Assembly (NCBI RefSeq): GCF_011320075.1
Contig: NZ_JAANPA010000037.1
Coordinates: 1-32,488 of the forward strand
Direction: 5' to 3'
From: Sphingosinicella sp. YJ22
Lineage (GTDB): Bacteria > Pseudomonadota > Alphaproteobacteria > Sphingomonadales > Sphingomonadaceae
DNA length: 32,488 nucleotides
The notes under the pieces are model-generated. The model saw nothing but the letters and a program-made list of their open reading frames with translations. It was not told the DNA's origin and did no database searches. A program made the translations under genes and the position numbers. Shown here in pieces: positions 24,293 to 32,488 of the stretch. Every line of letters starts with the position of its first letter. Positions within the stretch are counted from its first letter, which is position 1.

Positions 24293-25557
24293 GCCTCGGC
24301 AGGAACGTCGGCAGCGGCCGGCCGGCGGCTGATCGGCTCGATGCGGCCGCGCGCCAGGCTGCGCCACAGCCATTCGAACGGGCCGTAGCTGAACCGGTCG
24401 AGCCACGGCTTCGACCATAGCAGCATCACCGCCCACATCGCCACGACCACCAGCCACAGCTGGATGCGGGTCAGCGAGCCGTAAAGCCCGACGCCGTAGC
24501 CGTAAAAGAGCGTGGTCATCACGATCGACGTGCCGAGATAATTGGTGAAGGCGGCGCGGCCGGCGGCGGCGATGCGCTCGACCAGCCTGCCGCCCCGCCG
24601 GGTGAGCAGGATGATCAGCGAGGCTGTGGCGATCACCATCAGCGGGCGGAACGGCACCGTCGCCGCCATCGCGCAGGCGAGGAGCGTCGGCAGGCTGAAC
24701 CCGTCGCTCAGCAGCACGTAGGCGAGCGCCCCGTAGACCGGAATGCCGATTCCGTAGCCGATCAGCACCAGCCTTCGGTAGCGCGCCGGCTCCCAGGTGC
24801 CGCGGAAGAAGCCGGTCTTGAGCAAAGCCATGCCGAACAGGAAGTAAGCGAGCGTCTCCCAGCCGAAGAAGAACAGGGTGGTGAACGGCTCGTACCAGTC
24901 GCCGAGGCGGTGAGCGGCGATCGGGCCATAGGCGCCGAGGAACATGGTCATCTTGGTCGCCAGCGCCTGCGGGCTCGGCACGCCCATCTCGCTGTTGAGG
25001 CCCTGCCATTGGCGCAGGACATCGGCGGGGGCACCCGGTTCGCTCGCCGCGGCCTGGAGGAAGAAGGCGCCGAAGGCGAACAGCGAGAAGAGCAGGGTCT
25101 GGACGACGACCAGGCCGATTCCGATGCCGACCAGGGTCTTCGGCTCGAGCCGGCGGAACAGATAGGCGATCATGCCGACCTGGGCGTAGCCGGCGAGGAT
25201 GTCGCCGAACCAGACGAAGTAGAAATGGAGCAGCCCGAACACGAGCAGCCAGATCATCCGCCGGTAATGGACCCCGGCCGGCGAGCGGCCCGACGCCTCG
25301 GCGCGCTCGATCACCAGCAGCATGCTGGCGCCGAACAGGAAGGAGAACAGGCCGCGCATCTTGCCGTCGATGAAGACGAAGTTGAACGCCCAGGACGCAT
25401 AGTCCGCGGCGCTCTCGGAGCCGTAGGCGGCCGGGTTCATATAGGCCTGGAACGGCATGGCGAAGGCGACGATGTTCATCGCCAGGATGCCCATCACCGC
25501 GACTCCGCGCACAATATCGAGGGTGACGATGCGGTCGTTCGGCTGAACCGTCGCCAT
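24289..25557 (-). CDS. DUF418 family polytopic membrane protein
   Basis: The 422-residue protein starts NDRIVTLDIVRGVAVMGILAMNIVAFAMP. This is the 'R-x-x-x-L-D-x-x-R-G' opening of the DUF418/acyltransferase-like membrane family. About ten hydrophobic segments follow. The DUF418 part is at the C-terminus (AAAGRAAFTNYLGTSIVMTTLFYGYGVGLYG and SYGPFEWLWRSLARG). Members are related to integral membrane acyltransferases, but the reaction is unknown. The ATG at 25557 lies seven bases after GGGAGG and matches the family start. An in-frame upstream extension to 25614 is rejected. It is downstream of bfr on the same strand with a 76-bp gap, but a shared role is not evident. Confidence 0.88.
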   Translation of the reverse strand: MATVQPNDRIVTLDIVRGVAVMGILAMNIVAFAMPFQAYMNPAAYGSESAADYASWAFNFVFIDGKMRGLFSFLFGASMLLVIERAEASGRSPAGVHYRRMIWLLVFGLLHFYFVWFGDILAGYAQVGMIAYLFRRLEPKTLVGIGIGLVVVQTLLFSLFAFGAFFLQAAASEPGAPADVLRQWQGLNSEMGVPSPQALATKMTMFLGAYGPIAAHRLGDWYEPFTTLFFFGWETLAYFLFGMALLKTGFFRGTWEPARYRRLVLIGYGIGIPVYGALAYVLLSDGFSLPTLLACAMAATVPFRPLMVIATASLIILLTRRGGRLVERIAAAGRAAFTNYLGTSIVMTTLFYGYGVGLYGSLTRIQLWLVVVAMWAVMLLWSKPWLDRFSYGPFEWLWRSLARGRIEPISRRPAAADVPAEA

Positions 25558-25633
25558 GTCCCGGCCTCCCCTTTGCCCGGGCCGATCATAGCCGAGCGCG
25601 GCGCGCGGCGCCACGGCGACGCGGGGGAGGGCG

Positions 25634-26113
25634 CTATTCGCCGGCGGGTTCGGACTGGAGCTGGATGTAGTTCTGAAGGCCCATCCGCTCGATCATGCCG
25701 AACTGGGTTTCGAGGAAGTCGACATGCTCTTCCTCGGTCTTGAGGATCGAGGCGAACAGCTCGCGCGAGACATAGTCCTGGACGGTCTCGCAATAAGTGA
25801 CCGCTTCCTTGAGCTGGGCGCAGGCCTCGACCTCGATGGCGAGGTCGGCCTTGAGGATTTCCTCGACCGACTCGCCGATGCGCAGGCGCCCCAGCAGCTG
25901 GAAGTTGGGCAGGCCGTCCAGGAACAGGATCCGCTCGGCGAGCTGATCGGCATGCTTCATCTCGTCGATCGACTCGTGCCGCTCATATTGGGCGAGCTTG
26001 TCGATCCCCCAATTGTCGAGCAGCCGGTAGTGAAGCCAATATTGGTTGACCGCCGTCAGCTCGTTCTTGAGCGCGTTGTTGAGGTGCTGGATGACCTGCG
26101 CGTCGCCTTTCAT
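25634..26113 (-). CDS. bfr: Bacterioferritin (haem-containing ferritin)
   Basis: The 159-residue protein has every expected Bfr residue. The ferroxidase ligands are E18, E51, H54, E94, E127 and H130, and the inter-subunit haem ligand is M52 (ESIDEMKHADQL). It should form a 24-subunit shell that oxidises Fe(II) and stores the mineral, with iron release driven by the ferredoxin Bfd. The ATG at 26113 follows AAGGAG. The bfd gene is directly upstream on the same strand with a 91-bp gap, so the two are likely co-transcribed from a promoter carrying a Fur-like box. Length is standard. Confidence 0.97.
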   Translation of the reverse strand: MKGDAQVIQHLNNALKNELTAVNQYWLHYRLLDNWGIDKLAQYERHESIDEMKHADQLAERILFLDGLPNFQLLGRLRIGESVEEILKADLAIEVEACAQLKEAVTYCETVQDYVSRELFASILKTEEEHVDFLETQFGMIERMGLQNYIQLQSEPAGE

Positions 26114-26204
26114 GGCCCGTCTCCTTTGCGCGGCTGTTTAGCGCAAAGTGGTTATCGGAAACAGGAAGAAATGGCGGAAATCTGCGGAAAATTCTCTGTT
26201 AATG

Positions 26205-26375
26205 CTACGCGGTCGCACGTTCCGCGGCGATAATCTCGCGTGCGAATGAGATGCACTGGCCACAACGCGCGCGGCAGCCGAGGCTGCGATAGGCGCTGGT
26301 CGGGCAGGCGGCGCCGCCGCGCGCGGCCTCGCGCACGTCGCGCTCCTTCAACGCATTGCAGATGCACACCATCAT
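26205..26375 (-). CDS. bfd: Bacterioferritin-associated ferredoxin Bfd ([2Fe-2S])
   Basis: This 56-residue gene is easy to miss because it is short. It begins MMVCICNALKERDVREAAR and contains GCRARCGQC near the middle. C4, C6, C38 and C41 occupy the same positions as the four [2Fe-2S] ligands of E. coli Bfd. Extra cysteines occur at 24 and 34. Bfd docks on bacterioferritin at the haem and passes electrons to release stored iron. The gene lies just upstream of bfr on the same strand. Two ATG codons in a row (26375 and 26372) follow an AGGAGGAG stretch. A Fur-like box and a promoter-like pair lie immediately upstream. Confidence 0.95.
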   Translation of the reverse strand: MMVCICNALKERDVREAARGGAACPTSAYRSLGCRARCGQCISFAREIIAAERATA

Positions 26376-26399
26376 GAGCAGGCCGCTCCTCCTGACTTG

Positions 26400-26428
26400 G
26401 AGATAGCGTTACTGCTAATCGTTCGCAA
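26400..26428 (-). promoter_or_regulatory. Predicted bfd-bfr promoter overlapped by a Fur-like box
   Basis: On the minus strand, TTGCGA (26428-26423) and TATCTC (26405-26400) are separated by 17 bp and resemble a -35/-10 pair. They place the start of transcription about 18 bases before the bfd ATG. Overlapping them, TGCTAAT-C-GTTCGCA (26413-26427, plus strand) is a 7-1-7 dyad with five of seven matched positions, as in Fur boxes. Iron-responsive control of bfd is well known in other bacteria. Here it is inferred from the motif. Confidence 0.5.
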
Positions 26429-26472
26429 TAGCCTTCGTCGACGAATCTGATCGCTTGATACGATCAGCGGCG

Positions 26473-28704
<2,232 letters not shown>

Positions 28705-28797
28705 GGCGGCGCCTTAGCGGGGGGGAATCCGTTTGTCGAAAAGTCCGTGCGGGTGTATGCCTGATCACGCTTTGTTCCGGCAGCAGGGAGGCATGTC

Positions 28798-29283
28798 ATG
28801 ACCGTGAGAGCGATACCCGAAGGCTATCATAGCGTTACGCCCTATCTCGTCGTCGACGGCGCCGAGGAAGCGATTCGCTTCTACACCCAGGCGCTCGGCG
28901 CGACCGAGGTGCTGCGCCTGCCGATGGCCGGCAAGATCGGCCATGCCGAGATCAAGATCGGCGATTCGCACGTGATGCTGTCTGACGAATGGCCCGACAT
29001 GGACATTCGCGGGCCCAAGAGCCGCGGCGGCGCGACGTCGAGCCTGATGATCTATGTCGAGGACGCCGATGCGGCGTTCGCCCGCGCGGTAGCCGCCGGC
29101 GCCACGGTCGAGCGGCCGGTCGAGGACCAGTTCTATGGCGACCGCAACGGCGCCATCGTCGATCCGTTCGGGCACCGCTGGACGATCTCGACCCATGTCG
29201 AGGACGTGCCGGAGGACGAGATGCAGCGGCGCATGGAAGCCTTCGCCCAGCAGGCCGAGCCGGCCCAGCCGCAGCCGGCCTGA
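28798..29283 (+). CDS. VOC superfamily (glyoxalase/PhnB-like) protein
   Basis: The 161-residue protein has two beta-alpha-beta-beta-beta modules of the vicinal oxygen chelate fold: VTPYLVVDGAEEAIRFYTQALGATEVLRL and SLMIYVEDADAAFARAVAAGATVERPVEDQFYGDRNGAIVDPFGHRWTISTHVEDV. The DPFGHRW and FYGDR segments are typical of the PhnB-like/YaeR-type group. The family includes glyoxalases, dioxygenases and resistance proteins, and PhnB-like members have mostly unknown reactions, so no substrate is assigned. The ATG at 28798 lies seven bases after AGGGAGG. An Ala/Pro/Gln-rich tail closes the protein. It is divergent from purL and faces a lipoprotein gene. Confidence 0.88.
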   Translation: MTVRAIPEGYHSVTPYLVVDGAEEAIRFYTQALGATEVLRLPMAGKIGHAEIKIGDSHVMLSDEWPDMDIRGPKSRGGATSSLMIYVEDADAAFARAVAAGATVERPVEDQFYGDRNGAIVDPFGHRWTISTHVEDVPEDEMQRRMEAFAQQAEPAQPQPA

Positions 29284-29296
29284 GCGCGGCCGAAAG

Positions 29297-29329
29297 AAAA
29301 GGGCCGGCGGAACGCAGTCCCGCCGGCCC
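29297..29329 (-). terminator. Intrinsic terminator for the MliC-like lipoprotein gene
   Basis: A perfect 10-bp stem, GGGCCGGCGG (29301-29310) and CCGCCGGCCC (29320-29329), has a nine-base loop. On the minus strand it is followed by TTTTCTTTC, so it works for the leftward gene. On the plus strand there is no T-tract. Confidence 0.8.
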
Positions 29330-29353
29330 CCATGGATTGCCGTCGTCCGGACG

Positions 29354-29728
29354 TTAGGCCCGGCAGCGCTGCTCCGACTGGTTCGGCGCCTTGTACTGGA
29401 TGGTCGCCTCGTTGGCGCTGACCGAATAGCCGTCCGCCTCGAAGGCGCCGCTCTCCGCCTTGGCGAGCTGGTGGCGCTCGCCATCCTGGGAGGCGCGCAC
29501 GGTCGCGGTGTCGTTGCTAAAGAAGTCGACATAGATGAGGCTGTTGTCGGCGCAGCGATAGGTGCGGCTGGCGGCGATGGTCGGGGGAAGCTCGACCGCG
29601 GGCGCATTCTTGAGGGCGTCGCGCTGGGGATCGGCAGGTCCGCCGATGACCTCAGGCTCGCTTTTGCAGGCGGCGAGAGTGATCAGGGCCGCGAAGGACG
29701 CGGCGGCAAGGAGGTTGGGGGTCTTCAT
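29354..29728 (-). CDS. Small lipoprotein, MliC-like (possible lysozyme inhibitor)
   Basis: The 124-residue protein has a lipoprotein signal (NLLAAASFAALITLAAC, lipidated C21). A C-terminal beta domain runs from about residue 55: TYRCADNSLIYVDFFSNDTATVRASQDGERHQLAKA to TIQYKAPNQSEQRCRA. Two cysteines bracket the domain. This resembles MliC/PliC lysozyme inhibitors, which open with Y-x-C and close with a second Cys, but I cannot confirm the key inhibitory loop. If correct, it would protect peptidoglycan from c-type lysozyme. The ribosome-binding site at 29728 is weak. A strong terminator follows. Confidence 0.6.
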   Translation of the reverse strand: MKTPNLLAAASFAALITLAACKSEPEVIGGPADPQRDALKNAPAVELPPTIAASRTYRCADNSLIYVDFFSNDTATVRASQDGERHQLAKAESGAFEADGYSVSANEATIQYKAPNQSEQRCRA

Positions 29729-29853
29729 GAGTGGCGTTTTGCGACGGAGTTCCCCGTCGTCAAGCGCGATGTTAACTTTTGTCGGACCAAGCGGGATTTT
29801 ACGGGGGCGGCCGGACGGTAGCGCTCGCGGGCCCGGCTGGTTATAAGGCGCGC

Positions 29854-30090
29854 ATGCAGCGAGTTCGGATCGGCCTCACCGGTTTGGGATTCGTCTTCGT
29901 CGCGGTGCTTCTGGCCGCGGCCTTGACCGGAACCCCCCAGGATGAGGCGGCGATCACTTCCGAAGATCTGACCGGCGGAAATGCGGTCGCGGCCAACCAG
30001 GCCGCGCCGGAAGAGCCGCTGGCCGAGCTTGGAGTCGCGCCGCGTGCCGAGGTCAATCAGGCCAACACGACGGCGCCGGCGCCGCAGTAG
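29854..30090 (+). CDS. Small single-span membrane protein of unknown function
   Basis: The 78-residue protein has a basic start (MQRVRIG), then one hydrophobic helix (LTGLGFVFVAVLLAAALTG, about 8-26). A short acidic, Ala/Pro/Asn-rich tail follows, probably periplasmic (DEAAITSEDLTGGNAVAANQAAPEEPLAELG...). I recognise no domain. The ATG at 29854 follows AAGG at usable spacing. The frame is open a further 75 bases upstream without a translation signal. It is the last gene before the 520-bp regulatory region of the division cluster and runs in the same direction, but a repeat element follows it, so co-transcription with mraZ is unlikely. Confidence 0.6.
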   Translation: MQRVRIGLTGLGFVFVAVLLAAALTGTPQDEAAITSEDLTGGNAVAANQAAPEEPLAELGVAPRAEVNQANTTAPAPQ

Positions 30091-30101
30091 GGCGCGCTTC
30101 T

Positions 30102-30201
30102 ACTCATCCGGCGGGATCCGGGACCCATAAGCGTCGGGTCCCGTCTATGGCTTATGCGTGTTCGGCGCCGTCAGTGTGGGTCGGCTTTCGCCGGGATGAG
30201 T
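30102..30201. repeat. Palindromic intergenic element (REP/MITE-like candidate)
   Basis: The ends ACTCATCCGGCG (30102-30113) and CGCCGGGATGAGT (30189-30201) are inverted copies differing by one inserted base. Inside are CGGGACCC/GGGTCCCG (30119-30126/30136-30143) and CATAAGC/GCTTATG (30126-30132/30150-30156), which are alternative stems. Size, nesting and position just after a gene fit dispersed palindromic repeats of proteobacteria. No second copy is in the window, so this rests on structure only. Confidence 0.45.
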
Positions 30202-30275
30202 CTTGCGAGGGTCGGCCCGCGGCACCCTGAAACGCCACCGAAACGGCAATTCGACTTCGCGATTACTTGGGACGG

Positions 30276-30298
30276 GACTCGCCGGATCGTGGCGAGTC
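30276..30298. repeat. Perfect 8-bp inverted repeat with GANTC ends
   Basis: GACTCGCC (30276-30283) and GGCGAGTC (30291-30298) are exact inverted copies around a seven-base spacer. Each outer end is a GANTC site, the target of the CcrM methylase in Alphaproteobacteria. There is no T-tract, so a terminator role is unlikely. Confidence 0.5.
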
Positions 30299-30352
30299 GC
30301 CCGCTCGCGCCAGGACGGGTCGCGGTCTTGCGCCGAGCGTCCGCCAACAGCA

Positions 30353-30361
30353 TTATCCACA
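30353..30361 (+). promoter_or_regulatory. Consensus DnaA box upstream of mraZ
   Basis: TTATCCACA is a perfect DnaA-box match on the plus strand, 251 bp before the chosen mraZ start. Only one full copy is present here, so this is not an origin. DnaA is known to control cell-cycle genes in Caulobacter. That it regulates the division cluster in this organism is inference. Confidence 0.5.
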
Positions 30362-30435
30362 GGCTTGCGCACGTGAACAACTGAAGAACAAGGGAATAGA
30401 ACATACGAGAAACACAGTCTCGCAAACGATGTTCG

Positions 30436-30502
30436 CCCATCGAATCCCCAAAAAACCCATGAAAACCCCTTCCATCCCCACGCTTTTTGGGGTAATCCCC
30501 AA
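30436..30502. promoter_or_regulatory. Predicted MraZ operator: five boxes at 10-bp spacing plus a palindromic sixth
   Basis: CCC triplets begin at exactly 30436, 30446, 30456, 30466 and 30476. The boxes are CCCAT, CCCCA, CCCAT, CCCCT and CCCCA, with 5-bp spacers. On the other strand they read NNGGG. MraZ in E. coli binds TGGGN repeats separated by 5 bp, so period and core agree. A sixth CCCC at 30497 is 21 bp further on and lies in the palindrome TTGGGG-TAAT-CCCCAA (30487-30502). The array is about 110-180 bp upstream of mraZ, which fits autoregulation of the cluster. Confidence 0.72.
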
Positions 30503-30612
30503 TCGCTAGTCAGGGGCTGTTCCCGATCATCGTGAACTGACGGCTGCGGCCGCACGGATGCGTGCGATCGCTGAGGGGCGGCCCCGTGTTTTGGGGATCG
30601 GTGGGCGCGTCA

Positions 30613-31083
30613 GTGGAACGGGAGCATCTCTTCAGGGGAAGCGCGCTGAACGCGATCGACGCGAAAGGGCGTCTGTCGGTTCCCGCGTTCATCCGCCAGA
30701 AGATCGAGCGCCGCTCCGACGAAAAGCTCCTCGTCCTCAGCCCGCACCCCACCTTCCAGTGCCTGGTCGGCTACGACGCCAACTATTCCGCGGTCATGCA
30801 GGACAAGGCCGAGAAGCGGCTCGGCGAGAACCCGGATCCGCTCGCCGAGCTCGAGATGCAGGCGAGCCTGTTCGCCGGCACAGTCGACACGATTTATGAC
30901 GCGTCGGGACGAATCATCCTGCCACCGCGGCTCAAGAAGCGCGCGGCGATCGACGACCTCGCGATGTTCGTCGGCATGGGCGGCGAGTTCCAGATCTGGA
31001 ACCCGCAGGTCGCGCTGACCTGCGAGGCCGCGGCGATTCGCGCCGTTGCGGCCGACCTGCTCGAGGAAAGGGGCGCGGTATGA
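30613..31083 (+). CDS. mraZ: Division/cell-wall cluster transcriptional regulator MraZ
   Basis: The protein has 156 residues from a GTG at 30613. It has two AbrB-type halves, each with a DXXXR motif: D16-A-K-G-R20 in [16 protein letters not shown] and D96-A-S-G-R100 in [17 protein letters not shown]. MraZ forms ring-shaped oligomers and represses its own division and cell-wall gene cluster. Start choice: the frame is open to a GTG at 30562, but starting at 30613, seven bases after GGTGGG, gives the usual family N-terminus and puts D16/R20 at the same positions as in the paralogue at 6072-6572. It overlaps rsmH by four bases (ATGA). A predicted MraZ box array lies upstream. Confidence 0.94.
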   Translation: MEREHLFRGSALNAIDAKGRLSVPAFIRQKIERRSDEKLLVLSPHPTFQCLVGYDANYSAVMQDKAEKRLGENPDPLAELEMQASLFAGTVDTIYDASGRIILPPRLKKRAAIDDLAMFVGMGGEFQIWNPQVALTCEAAAIRAVAADLLEERGAV

Positions 31084-32063
31084 GCCCCTTCACAATCTCC
31101 AACGACAATGCGGCGCCGCACGTGCCGGTGCTGCTCGACGAAGTCATGGCATCGCTCGCCATTGCCCCCGGCGAGACCCATGTCGACGGCACCTTCGGCG
31201 CCGGCGGCTATTCCAAGGCCATGCTCGAATCTGGGGCGGCCCGTGTCTTCGCTTTCGATCGCGACCCCCTGGCGATCGCTGGCGGAGAGCGTATCGCGGC
31301 CGCCAGCGGGGGGCGCCTGGCGCTGGTACCGGAGCGTTTCTCCCGGATGCGCCAGGCGCTTGCCGACCGCGGCGTCGACAGCGTCGACGGAGTCACACTC
31401 GACATCGGCGTATCGTCGATGCAGCTCGACCAGGCCGAGCGCGGCTTCTCGTTCCAGTCGGACGGCCCGCTCGACATGCGCATGGGCCGCGACGGCCGCA
31501 GCGCGGCCGACATCGTCAACGAGGCGGACGAGGGCGAGCTCGCCGACATCCTCTACCATTATGGCGAGGAGAAGCAGTCGCGCCGCGTCGCCCGCGCGAT
31601 CGTCGCGGCGCGGCCGATCACCCGCACCGGAGCGCTCGCCGACGTAGTCCGCCGCGCGCTCGGCCACCATCCCGGAATCAAGAAGGATCCGGCGACCCGC
31701 ACCTTCCAGGCGCTGCGCATCGCGGTGAACGAGGAGCTCGCCGAGCTCGAGGAAGGCCTCGAGGCGGCCGAGCAGGTGCTGAAGCCCGGCGGCCGTCTCG
31801 CGGTGGTGACCTTTCACAGCCTCGAGGACCGCATCGTGAAGCGCTTCCTCAAGGAGCGCAGCGGCGCGGCCGGCGGCGGATCGCGCCACCTGCCCGAAGC
31901 CAAGGCCGGACCGGCGCCGACGTTCGAGGCGGTGACCAAGGCGATCCGCCCGTCCGACGAAGAGGTCAATCGCAACCCGCGCGCCCGCTCGGCGACGCTG
32001 CGCGCTGCCCGGAGAACAGAATCGTCGGCCCGGGCGACGACTATCAAGGGGAGGCACGCATGA
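31080..32063 (+). CDS. rsmH: 16S rRNA (cytosine(1402)-N(4))-methyltransferase RsmH (MraW)
   Basis: The 327-residue protein has the SAM-binding loop D36-G-T-F-G-A-G-G43 after [11 protein letters not shown]. The family signatures [51 protein letters not shown] and [18 protein letters not shown] are all present. It N4-methylates C1402 in the 16S rRNA decoding centre. The C-terminal [15 protein letters not shown] segment is also typical. The start lies inside the mraZ stop (ATGA) and the stop lies inside the ftsL start (ATGA), so three genes are translationally coupled, the standard opening of the division cluster. Confidence 0.97.
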   Translation: MSPFTISNDNAAPHVPVLLDEVMASLAIAPGETHVDGTFGAGGYSKAMLESGAARVFAFDRDPLAIAGGERIAAASGGRLALVPERFSRMRQALADRGVDSVDGVTLDIGVSSMQLDQAERGFSFQSDGPLDMRMGRDGRSAADIVNEADEGELADILYHYGEEKQSRRVARAIVAARPITRTGALADVVRRALGHHPGIKKDPATRTFQALRIAVNEELAELEEGLEAAEQVLKPGGRLAVVTFHSLEDRIVKRFLKERSGAAGGGSRHLPEAKAGPAPTFEAVTKAIRPSDEEVNRNPRARSATLRAARRTESSARATTIKGRHA

Positions 32064-32488
32064 GCGCCAGGAGCTTCAAGTCGGTCGGCTGGGTCGCCGG
32101 AATCGGCGCCGCCGCGCTCACCTGCTACATGTTCTCGCTGAGCGTCGCGTCGGAGCGCGCCGAGCTCGCCCAGCTCGATTCGCAGATCGTCGAGCTGAAG
32201 CAGTCGATCCGCACGCTCAACACCGAGCTCGAGACCCGCGGCCGGGTCCATCAACTGCAGCATTGGGCGTCGGCCGATTTCGGCTTCGCCGCGCCGGGCG
32301 CCGACCAGTTCCTCGAGAGCGAGGTCACGCTGGCCCAGCTCGAGCTGCCGTCGCAGGCATCGCCGATGGAAGCGCCGGTTCGCATGGCCGCCGCGCCGCA
32401 GCCGGCTGCCGCCATGCCGCGCGTCGTCCAGGCTTCGGCGCCGTCGGCTGCGCCCGCTCCCGCGCGGCCGGCGGTGACCGTGCCGACG
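32060..32488 (+). CDS. ftsL: FtsL-like cell division protein, C-terminus cut by window edge
   Basis: The visible 143 residues have a short cytoplasmic start, one membrane helix (about 9-30, [22 protein letters not shown]) and then a coiled-coil heptad stretch (about 32-65, [31 protein letters not shown]). This is the bitopic FtsL layout. FtsL joins FtsB and FtsQ in the divisome and helps activate septal peptidoglycan synthesis. The call rests on layout and position after rsmH more than on sequence. After residue 85 the chain becomes Ala/Pro-rich and is still open at the window edge, which is longer than a typical FtsL of about 100-120 residues. The ATG follows GGGGAGG and overlaps the rsmH stop. 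Confidence 0.82.
   Translation, partial: MSARSFKSVGWVAGIGAAALTCYMFSLSVASERAELAQLDSQIVELKQSIRTLNTELETRGRVHQLQHWASADFGFAAPGADQFLESEVTLAQLELPSQASPMEAPVRMAAAPQPAAAMPRVVQASAPSAAPAPARPAVTVPT

Larger units (their letters stand above)
30091..30612. other. Long intergenic region before the division cluster
   Basis: These 522 bp hold no convincing gene. They contain, in order, a 100-bp imperfect palindromic element (30102-30201), an 8-bp perfect inverted repeat with GANTC at both ends (30276-30298), a consensus DnaA box (30353-30361), and an array of CCC boxes ending in a palindrome (30436-30502). The stretch 30370-30500 is noticeably less GC-rich than the rest of the window. Short frames on both strands here lack translation signals. 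Confidence 0.7.

Noticed and set aside
26434-26467. Palindrome TTCGTCGACGAA and repeat CTGATCG/CGATCAG as a purL terminator
   Set aside because: The stems are short and no T-tract follows on the purL strand. Kept only as a note.
30154-30384. 76-codon plus-strand frame in the same region
   Set aside because: No translation signal, basic low-information composition, and it ends over the DnaA box.
30145-30555. 136-codon minus-strand frame in the mraZ upstream region
   Set aside because: It crosses the palindromic element, the DnaA box and the MraZ box array, lacks a ribosome-binding site and has no recognisable domain.

Overview
The window reads as a chromosomal segment of a high-GC alphaproteobacterium, most likely of the order Sphingomonadales. 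This is inferred from gene content (panB beside a yfgM-bamB-der set, a SleB-type wall hydrolase, bfd-bfr, and an mraZ-rsmH-ftsL start of the division/cell-wall cluster) and from strongly G/C-biased third codon positions. No database search was possible. I saw no IS element, CRISPR array, tRNA or rRNA. The region looks like core chromosome with a few accessory or paralogous genes.

Layout. 1-1463: a BlaR1-type membrane protease (cut by the left edge) and its BlaI-type repressor on the minus strand, with two perfect 14-bp palindromes beside the blaI start. 1610-7988: a MASE1-PAS-GGDEF diguanylate cyclase, an AI-2E-family transporter, a UDP-glucuronate decarboxylase, a zinc-ribbon membrane protein translationally coupled to a second, divergent MraZ, a FixJ-like regulator with a degenerate receiver, and a PilZ protein. 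8146-15075: typA, two small exported proteins, a LigD-like repair system split into separate ligase and polymerase genes, an EVE-domain protein, an SH3-like lipoprotein, and a SleB-type hydrolase preceded by a hairpin-rich leader and followed by a structured 3' region with a strong terminator. 15289-24292: a glycosyltransferase/debranching-enzyme pair, alkB, panB, yfgM-bamB, der and an orphan Hpt protein. 24289-29728: a DUF418 membrane protein, bfr and bfd with a Fur-like box, purL, a VOC protein and an MliC-like lipoprotein. 29854-32488: a small anchored protein, a 520-bp regulatory intergenic region, then mraZ, rsmH and ftsL (cut by the right edge).

How the genes connect. The clearest theme is cell envelope and division control. 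True mraZ is preceded by five CCC boxes at exact 10-bp spacing, a sixth box in a palindrome, a consensus DnaA box and several GANTC sites. A second MraZ homologue 24 kb away keeps only one of the two DXXXR motifs and also has a consensus DnaA box upstream, in the same orientation relative to its gene. Other envelope genes are bamB, the SleB-type hydrolase and the UDP-xylose synthase. A c-di-GMP synthase and a likely c-di-GMP receptor lie within 5 kb of each other. bfd and bfr form an iron storage and release pair.
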